NCBI GenBank assembly: GCA_027063585.1
Contig: JAMORM010000110.1
Location: forward strand, 1 to 5,639
DNA length: 5,639 nucleotides
Reading direction: 5' to 3'
Origin: Sulfurimonas sp.
GTDB taxonomy: Bacteria > Campylobacterota > Campylobacteria > Campylobacterales > Sulfurimonadaceae
The notes beneath the pieces are model-generated. The model saw nothing but the letters and a program-made list of their open reading frames with translations, had not been told where the DNA came from and ran no database searches. Made by a program: the position numbers and the translations under genes. Positions 1 to 4,882 of this stretch are shown piece by piece (position 1 is the stretch's first letter; every line of letters begins with the position of its first letter).

Positions 1-2
1 TA

Positions 3-170
3 CTTTCTTTAAGTATTGCACTTTTGAGCCACAGACCAAGGAATATAGATTTTGAGTTAAATTTTGATGAGAATACATTACATATAAGCTCCCAAAAGAA
101 ACTCTATTTGTCTAAAGAAGCAGTTGAAAAGTTGGAGTGCGCGCACAAAGATTTTAAAGTATTATTTTAA
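3..170 (+). CDS. 3' end of a gene, possibly a Ppx/GppA-family phosphatase (partial)
   Basis: An open frame enters from the left edge and ends at TAA 168-170, giving 55 C-terminal residues. The fragment begins with a hydrophobic helix-like stretch (LSLSIALLSHRPRN). It then shows a short beta-like segment (NIDFELNFDENTLHIS) followed by KKLYLSKEAVEKL and a final strand-like FKVLF. This order resembles the C-terminal end of exopolyphosphatase/guanosine pentaphosphate phosphatase proteins, where a hydrophobic helix precedes a small alpha/beta tail. The phosphate-binding and catalytic part is outside the window, so the family call is from general shape and memory only. The gene is convergent with bamA and overlaps it by four bases (167-170). 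That it is coding is fairly likely, because the frame is open to the edge and has sensible composition; the product name is tentative. Confidence 0.55.
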   Translation, partial: LSLSIALLSHRPRNIDFELNFDENTLHISSQKKLYLSKEAVEKLECAHKDFKVLF

Positions 171-179
171 AATCTTTGT
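145..179. terminator. Perfect 14-bp inverted repeat over the convergent stops; possible bidirectional terminator
   Basis: ACAAAGATTTTAAA at 145-158 is the exact reverse complement of TTTAAAATCTTTGT at 166-179, with a 7-nt loop (159-165). The right arm contains the stop codons of both convergent genes. The stem is AT-rich with only three G:C pairs, and no T-tract follows on either strand, so it is not a classical strong intrinsic terminator. Its position between two convergent genes and its exact symmetry make a terminator or 3'-end-protecting hairpin the best reading. Confidence 0.5.
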
Positions 180-2428
180 CCCATTGTAAATTCAAAGTTG
201 GATGTCTGATCATCCTCTTTAGGGCTAATTGGCTTGGCAAACATTAACTGAATAGGTCCGACAGGTGAGAACCACTCTATCCCCGCACCATAACCCGCTC
301 GTGATATATTATTTGACAATAAATTGTTCGTAATATTATCTGAAATCGTTCCCCAATCGGCAAATGTCACTAAACGCATTTTAGCTTTTGGAATCAACGG
401 GAGGCTTAGTTCTACATTATTTGAAAAAGTCTGTGTTCCTCCGACTCTTCTTATACCGTCTGTTGCTGTAGCATCAGCTACTGTCGGTGAGAGAGAGTAT
501 GACTGATATCCTCTAACACTTCCTATGCCCCCCATATAGAATTTTTCCGCCAGCGGAATATAGCCATTATCGATTACAGCATAATATCTTGCTTTGTATC
601 TAAAAATCGCATCAAATCCCAGTAGATCCTGAAGTCCATAATATTTAGCAAAATTAGTTCTTGCTTTGATAAAGTCTGCTGTTCCACCGAGACCTGATTT
701 TTCAACACTTTGTGATAGTTCAAATCCTTTACGGGGTAAATAATAATCATCAGTATCATCCCATTTGACGCTTATTGTCACACCGCTTTTCGTATAAGAT
801 TCAAACGGGTTTACTCCGCCATATACACTGGCATTGAAATCATTTCCGAAAGTGTAGCTGTTGCTTGAGTAGCCATATCCTAAATATCCGCTTATATGGC
901 GTGTAAATCTATGCCCTAGTCCCATTGTTAAACCATTACTCAATACCGAGTAATCAATATAATCATAAGCGGAGTGGTAAATAGAAAAATTTCCGCTATA
1001 ATCACTGTCGTTTAAGCGTGGATTTGAAATATTAAATGAATAATTCTGTGTAGTTTGTGATTTTTCCGCTTTAACACCTACATTGATTCCTGAACCCCAA
1101 ATATTTCTGTCACTCACACCAATACTTACTAAAAGACCACCGTAGCTTCCATATCCACCACCAATTTGGATGTTACCCGTCGGTGCCTCTTTCACTTTAA
1201 CAATCAAGTCCATTGTCTTATTGTCAATTCTCTTTTCTTCTATGGTATTACCGTCAAAGAATCCGAGTCTTCCCAGTGCTGTACGAGAATCAGTCAAATC
1301 AGTTAAAGAATACATATCATTTGGACCCAAATACAATTCTCTACGAATTATTCTGTCAAGTGTTCTGTTATTACCTGAAATCAATACATTCCTAATTTTT
1401 ACTTTATCACCTGGCATGACTTTAAATACTACTTCAACAGTATGTTTTTCTTTGTCTTTTTTCAAATCAGGAACAACCTGAACAAAAGCGTACCCTAAAT
1501 CGGCGACAAGCGTTTTGATTTTTTTAGAATCATCTCTAAAAGTTTTTATGTTAAATATTTCACCCGGTTCAAGAGAGATAACCTCTTGCAGTTTTTCATC
1601 ATCGGCTACATGTTTTACCTGATTGATAGAAATCTTACTGATCTTATAAGGTTTCCCCTCAGAAATCAAGTAACTCATATCTGCACTGTAATTATCAAAG
1701 TCAACGCGTACAAACGGCTCATCGACTTTTGCATCCAAATACCCATACTGCATATAATAATCACGGATTCGCAAGTTATCATATTCTAAATCTCTAAGGC
1801 TCATTTTTCCGTCGTTTTGACCCCAAAACCAACCCATGAACTCTTTTTGTTTATTTGCAATAACATCGTCAAAGTCATCAGAGTCTAGTCCGTATACACC
1901 GCTATACTCAAGCTTTTTGATGATAATTTCTTCACCCTCGTTTACTATAAAGGTTACCTTGACACTTCCATTTTCCAAGTATGTTGTCTCAACTTCTACA
2001 ACGCTGTCAATTTTTCCTTCTTGAGATATTGCATCAATGATTCGTTTTTTAGCAGCTTCAAGTTTCTTTTCATCATATAAGGCTCCCTTTTTGATTTGAA
2101 TTACAGAATCTTTTACTTCATCATCACTTTCTTTCCACCCTTTGAGTTCTACTTGAGAGATAATTGCTTTTTCTTTAAAATAAAAAGTCAACTTCCCGTT
2201 TTCATCAAATTCTGTCCAAATATCATTAAAATAACCTTGATCAAAATATTTTTTAATAGCCTTATCAATCATCTCTTCATCAATATCATCACCCTTTTGA
2301 AAATTCAACATTCTCAAGGCAACAGGTTTAGAGAGGTGAACAAGCCCACTATATTCAATTGTTTTAACTACTTGTGCATATATGTTAGTTGTAAAAACAA
2401 CCAATAAAAAAGATAAAAGTATTTTCAT
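167..2428 (-). CDS. bamA: BamA, outer membrane protein assembly factor (Omp85 family)
   Basis: BamA is the central pore of the BAM complex, which folds and inserts beta-barrel proteins into the outer membrane. The 753-residue length is close to that of other BamA proteins. Residues 1-18 form a signal peptide, with likely cleavage after NIYA. Five POTRA domains follow at about 19-88, 89-166, 167-258, 260-339 and 342-414. POTRA3 carries the typical GYLDAKV, and POTRA5 the RLGFFDG turn. The barrel spans about 418-753 and holds the family's VRGY motif (residues 638-641, the loop-6 VRGF/Y signature), a DDYYLPRKG turn, and a C-terminal Phe (GQRF*), the usual beta-signal end. The ATG at 2428 is preceded by TGGAA (2434-2438) five bases upstream. 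The gene is divergent from tyrA and convergent with the gene ending at 170. It looks intact, with no frameshift. A TamA or two-partner-secretion homologue is excluded by five POTRAs plus this barrel; no other BAM subunit is encoded here. Confidence 0.97.
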   Translation of the reverse strand: MKILLSFLLVVFTTNIYAQVVKTIEYSGLVHLSKPVALRMLNFQKGDDIDEEMIDKAIKKYFDQGYFNDIWTEFDENGKLTFYFKEKAIISQVELKGWKESDDEVKDSVIQIKKGALYDEKKLEAAKKRIIDAISQEGKIDSVVEVETTYLENGSVKVTFIVNEGEEIIIKKLEYSGVYGLDSDDFDDVIANKQKEFMGWFWGQNDGKMSLRDLEYDNLRIRDYYMQYGYLDAKVDEPFVRVDFDNYSADMSYLISEGKPYKISKISINQVKHVADDEKLQEVISLEPGEIFNIKTFRDDSKKIKTLVADLGYAFVQVVPDLKKDKEKHTVEVVFKVMPGDKVKIRNVLISGNNRTLDRIIRRELYLGPNDMYSLTDLTDSRTALGRLGFFDGNTIEEKRIDNKTMDLIVKVKEAPTGNIQIGGGYGSYGGLLVSIGVSDRNIWGSGINVGVKAEKSQTTQNYSFNISNPRLNDSDYSGNFSIYHSAYDYIDYSVLSNGLTMGLGHRFTRHISGYLGYGYSSNSYTFGNDFNASVYGGVNPFESYTKSGVTISVKWDDTDDYYLPRKGFELSQSVEKSGLGGTADFIKARTNFAKYYGLQDLLGFDAIFRYKARYYAVIDNGYIPLAEKFYMGGIGSVRGYQSYSLSPTVADATATDGIRRVGGTQTFSNNVELSLPLIPKAKMRLVTFADWGTISDNITNNLLSNNISRAGYGAGIEWFSPVGPIQLMFAKPISPKEDDQTSNFEFTMGQRF

Positions 2429-2433
2429 TCAAG

Positions 2434-2438
2434 TTCCA
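2434..2438 (-). promoter_or_regulatory. Ribosome binding site of bamA
   Basis: The minus strand reads TGGAACTTGAATG. GGAA is separated from the ATG by five bases, which supports the start at 2428. Confidence 0.6.
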
Positions 2439-2465
2439 TTTAAAAAATTAATAAAGATTTTACCC

Positions 2466-2471
2466 ATTATG
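2466..2471 (-). promoter_or_regulatory. Candidate -10 box for bamA (near option)
   Basis: CATAAT on the minus strand lies 37 bases upstream of the bamA ATG. A poor TTCATT sits 17 bases further up (2489-2494), and a 10-bp palindrome TTAATATTAA (2475-2484) lies between them. This is a plausible sigma-70 promoter giving a short leader. The competing option is the better TATAAT at 2561-2566. Confidence 0.3.
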
Positions 2472-2552
2472 AGGTTAATATTAAGTAAAATGAAACTGAA
2501 ATTACTCAATAGTAGCTATTTGTATATAAATTATTTATTGTAAAATATTTAT

Positions 2553-2567
2553 ATATAATAATTATAT
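2553..2567. repeat. 15-bp palindrome with opposed TATAAT boxes
   Basis: ATATAATAATTATAT is symmetrical around base 2560. It places one TATAAT on the plus strand (2554-2559) and one on the minus strand (2561-2566). It sits in the middle of the AT-rich region between the divergent bamA and tyrA genes. The minus-strand copy could be the bamA -10 box, which would give a leader of roughly 125 nt. The plus-strand copy is upstream of the better-placed tyrA box. Chance symmetry in very AT-rich DNA is possible. Confidence 0.35.
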
Positions 2568-2580
2568 TAAATAAATTGAG

Positions 2581-2586
2581 TATAAT
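2581..2586 (+). promoter_or_regulatory. -10 box of the tyrA promoter
   Basis: A perfect TATAAT ends 26 bases before the tyrA ATG at 2613, so transcription would start near 2593 with a leader of about 20 nt. The DNA upstream is a long run of A and T without a recognisable TTGACA. This fits the known sigma-70 promoters of Campylobacter and Helicobacter, which rely on the -10 box and AT-rich upstream DNA. The sequence after the box (TTTTGC) is also typical. Confidence 0.6.
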
Positions 2587-2602
2587 TTTGCAAATTAATA
2601 AA

Positions 2603-2607
2603 AAGAA
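2603..2607 (+). promoter_or_regulatory. Ribosome binding site that favours the second tyrA start
   Basis: The leader reads AAAAAGAATGCACATG. AAGAA lies five bases before the ATG at 2613 but overlaps the ATG at 2607. The second ATG is therefore the better-served start. Confidence 0.5.
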
Positions 2608-2612
2608 TGCAC

Positions 2613-3443
2613 ATGAACATAGCAATTATTGGATTAGGTTTAATGGGCGGTTCACTGGCCCTCTCTTTAAAAAAGCAAAATTATGTCGACTCGATTGTTG
2701 GATATGACCATAACGAGAAACATAAAGAAGACGCACTTTGCCTTGGTTTGGTAGACAAAATAGTTTCTTTTGAAGATGTAAAAAAGTGTGATGTTATTTT
2801 TCTTGCCATTCCCGTCAACGGTATTATCAACACGCTAAAAGAGCTTACGGATGTTTCTCCTGAGACTACTATCATCGACCTCGGAAGTACAAAAGAGAAA
2901 ATCGTTGCTTCCGTACCGCCGAAAATTCGCAAAAACTTTGTCGCGGCACATCCTATGACAGGCACTGAAAACTTCGGTCCACATGCTGCGGTTGAAAATC
3001 TTTACTATGATAAAGTCGTTGTGTTATGTGATTTAGAAGAGAGCGGTGAGATTCAAGAAAAAACTGCAAAAAAAATATTTAAATCACTCCATATGAAAAA
3101 ATATTTTATGAAATCGCATGAGCATGACCGTCATGCCGCTTTTATTTCTCATATGCCTCATGCCATCTCTTACTCAATTGCAAATACTGTTTTAAAACAA
3201 GAGAACAAGCATAATATTTTAGCGCTTGCAGCCGGTGGATTCCGTTCTATGAGCCGTCTTGCAAAAAGCTCACCTTATATGTGGGAAGATATTTTTAGAC
3301 AAAATAAAGAAAATCTACTTGAAGCGATAGAGCTGTTTGAAGCAGAATTGACAAATCTTAAAGAAAACATTCAAAACGAAGAGTGGGACAAAGTCCATCA
3401 AGAGATGGCAAATGCGAACAAACTGCACGATATCCTAGACTAG
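2613..3443 (+). CDS. tyrA: Prephenate dehydrogenase (tyrosine biosynthesis)
   Basis: TyrA converts prephenate and NAD+ to 4-hydroxyphenylpyruvate, CO2 and NADH (EC 1.3.1.12) in the cytoplasm, the committed step to tyrosine. Numbering from the ATG at 2613 (276 residues), the Rossmann motif is GLGLMGGS (7-14), followed by GYD, whose Asp32 suggests NAD+ rather than NADP+. HPMTGTENFGP (His113) matches the family's HPxxGTE active-site segment. SHMPH (179-183) supplies further conserved histidines. GGFRSMSRLAKSSPYMW carries Arg215, at the prephenate-binding arginine position of the Aquifex enzyme. A helical C-terminal domain follows. There is no chorismate mutase or ACT domain, so it is a short monofunctional form, unlike E. 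coli TyrA. An upstream in-frame ATG at 2607 would add Met-His, but the ribosome binding site suits 2613. The gene has its own promoter, is divergent from bamA, and overlaps batD tail to tail by four bases. Confidence 0.95.
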   Translation: MNIAIIGLGLMGGSLALSLKKQNYVDSIVGYDHNEKHKEDALCLGLVDKIVSFEDVKKCDVIFLAIPVNGIINTLKELTDVSPETTIIDLGSTKEKIVASVPPKIRKNFVAAHPMTGTENFGPHAAVENLYYDKVVVLCDLEESGEIQEKTAKKIFKSLHMKKYFMKSHEHDRHAAFISHMPHAISYSIANTVLKQENKHNILALAAGGFRSMSRLAKSSPYMWEDIFRQNKENLLEAIELFEAELTNLKENIQNEEWDKVHQEMANANKLHDILD

Positions 3444-3460
3444 GATATATCGTACTTTTT
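3427..3460 (+). terminator. tyrA terminator overlapping the convergent stops
   Basis: ATATCCTAG (3430-3438) and CTAGGATAT (3440-3448) form a perfect 9+1+9 inverted repeat centred on base 3439. In an alternative fold, ACGAT (3427-3431) also pairs with ATCGT (3449-3453), giving 12 base pairs with a two-base bulge (3447-3448). On the plus strand AC and then five T (3456-3460) follow, as in an intrinsic terminator for tyrA. On the minus strand the sequence after the stem has no good T-run, so it serves batD less well. The small loop makes the innermost pairs doubtful. Confidence 0.55.
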
Positions 3461-4882
3461 AAGTATCTCTTTTAAAACTTTTTTATCTATTTTTTCTTTT
3501 TTTGAAGTGTACAAATTCGATTCTAAAATGTCAACGATTTTTTTCACTTGTGTATCTTTATCTTTATACGGTAATAATTTTATCAACAGTAATTTCTCAT
3601 CATTGATGTTCAATGTTTTTTCTCTTTTTAAGAACTTTATAGGTTTTACGAACAACATAATTACGACACCGATAAGTAAGCCTACAAAAAATGCAACAAT
3701 TATCCATATTTTGTTGAAAGACTGTGTTGCATTCGTTACATGTAACGCTTGTTGAGATAGTTGTACAGGTGTTTTTTCTCTTTTAATTTTCAATTTACTT
3801 GTTTGTTTAACAGCGCCGTTTACTTTTATATGAATCGGCTGTGTAGAAATTTTCTCCACTTTTTTCGTTTTCAAATTATAAAAAACTAAAGAGAATGGAG
3901 GAATCGTAAAATCTTTATCTGACACAAAGGCAAGTTTTTGCGTTAATGTATTGCCTTTAATGTTTATTTTTTCATCAAAGACATTCACACCCGGTATATA
4001 CGGTTTAAAACTTTTAATATCTTCTAAGTTTCCCTCACCCACTACTTTGACCGTTACATTTACCGCTTCATTTGGGTTAATCTCTAATTTGTCTGCAGTT
4101 GCAGTAATTGTGAAATTTCCGACAATTTTTGCATTATTCGGCAGTGGTTTTGCCGTTATATGAACTTCATTTGAAAAATAACTTTTCCATTTGACTTGGG
4201 GCATAAAACTCCCCCAAACATCTCTTGAAGATATTCTTGTCGCAATTTTTAGCTGTGCCGGTTGAATTGTTAAATTACCTTCTCTTTGCGGGGCAAGCTT
4301 ATAACTTGCTTTTGTAATGATAAAATCACCCTGCTCGGTTCTTGTCGGCTGTGATTCGCCTTTGATCCAAAACCCTTTAAAATCAGGTGCTATAAATTTA
4401 CTGTCAACTGCTTCAGCATCTTTTCTTTGTTTTAACACAAGATTCAAAGTAAACGGTTCCCCTACAAACAACTCTGTTTTAGAAGGAATAAGATCAAGCA
4501 CAAAATCTGCATTCTTATCTTGTACGGCAGGTTTTACGGTTACTTTTACACTGTTTGATTTTTCAGTTTTACCATCGACTTCAACGCTTACAGGTTCAAT
4601 CACACAGCTTTTTTGCGGCATAAATTGATAACTCAATACATAGCTTTTTGTATAGTCGTTATTTATCATCTGTATACTGGTCTGAGAACTCGTACCCAGT
4701 ACATTATTGCCGCATATTGTACTGATAACAGGCTTATTAACCTCACCTCCCGTTATCCTTAAAGTATAAGTTGCCACTTCTCCTTTGACAACACTTTTAG
4801 GGTAGACCTTCGCTACTACACTTGCATATATTGCAGTAGTGAGTAGACTAAAAATTATTATTATTTTACCAAGGTTTTTCAT
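3440..4882 (-). CDS. batD: BatD-like membrane-anchored protein of the Bat (aerotolerance) module
   Basis: BatD proteins belong to the Bat operons (MoxR ATPase, DUF58, VWA proteins BatA/BatB, TPR protein BatC). These were named for aerotolerance in Bacteroides, but their molecular role is not settled. Of the 480 residues here, 1-20 are a signal peptide (likely cleavage after AIYA). About 21-370 form beta-rich periplasmic domains, including the BatD-like IAPDFKGFWIKGE and a later FTITATADKLEINPNEAV domain start. Residues 392-412 form one membrane helix, followed by a 68-residue Lys-rich helical tail predicted to be cytoplasmic. The domain order (signal, Ig-like repeats, one late helix) matches the family. 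Cys57 and Cys93 lie in the first periplasmic domain and could form a disulfide. The start ATG lies inside the end of batC (17-bp overlap), so the two are almost certainly co-transcribed. The stop overlaps that of tyrA. Confidence 0.85.
   Translation of the reverse strand: MKNLGKIIIIFSLLTTAIYASVVAKVYPKSVVKGEVATYTLRITGGEVNKPVISTICGNNVLGTSSQTSIQMINNDYTKSYVLSYQFMPQKSCVIEPVSVEVDGKTEKSNSVKVTVKPAVQDKNADFVLDLIPSKTELFVGEPFTLNLVLKQRKDAEAVDSKFIAPDFKGFWIKGESQPTRTEQGDFIITKASYKLAPQREGNLTIQPAQLKIATRISSRDVWGSFMPQVKWKSYFSNEVHITAKPLPNNAKIVGNFTITATADKLEINPNEAVNVTVKVVGEGNLEDIKSFKPYIPGVNVFDEKINIKGNTLTQKLAFVSDKDFTIPPFSLVFYNLKTKKVEKISTQPIHIKVNGAVKQTSKLKIKREKTPVQLSQQALHVTNATQSFNKIWIIVAFFVGLLIGVVIMLFVKPIKFLKREKTLNINDEKLLLIKLLPYKDKDTQVKKIVDILESNLYTSKKEKIDKKVLKEILKKYDIS

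Noticed and set aside
1170..1481. Plus-strand open frame of 103 codons
   Set aside because: It lies wholly within bamA on the opposite strand, has no convincing ribosome binding site or family resemblance, and bamA is intact and unmistakable.
2096..2407. Plus-strand open frame of 103 codons, rich in Phe, Ile and Asn
   Set aside because: It is antisense to the bamA signal peptide and first POTRA domains; the composition is what reverse-strand AT-rich codons give.
2475..2484. TTAATATTAA palindrome as an operator
   Set aside because: Ten-base AT-only palindromes are frequent by chance in such DNA, and no matching regulator site is recognisable.
2681..2965. Minus-strand open frame of 94 codons
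   Set aside because: It is antisense to the Rossmann domain of tyrA, with no domain or start signal of its own.
4317..4628. Plus-strand open frame of 103 codons
   Set aside because: It is antisense to batD and shows no start signal or recognisable family.
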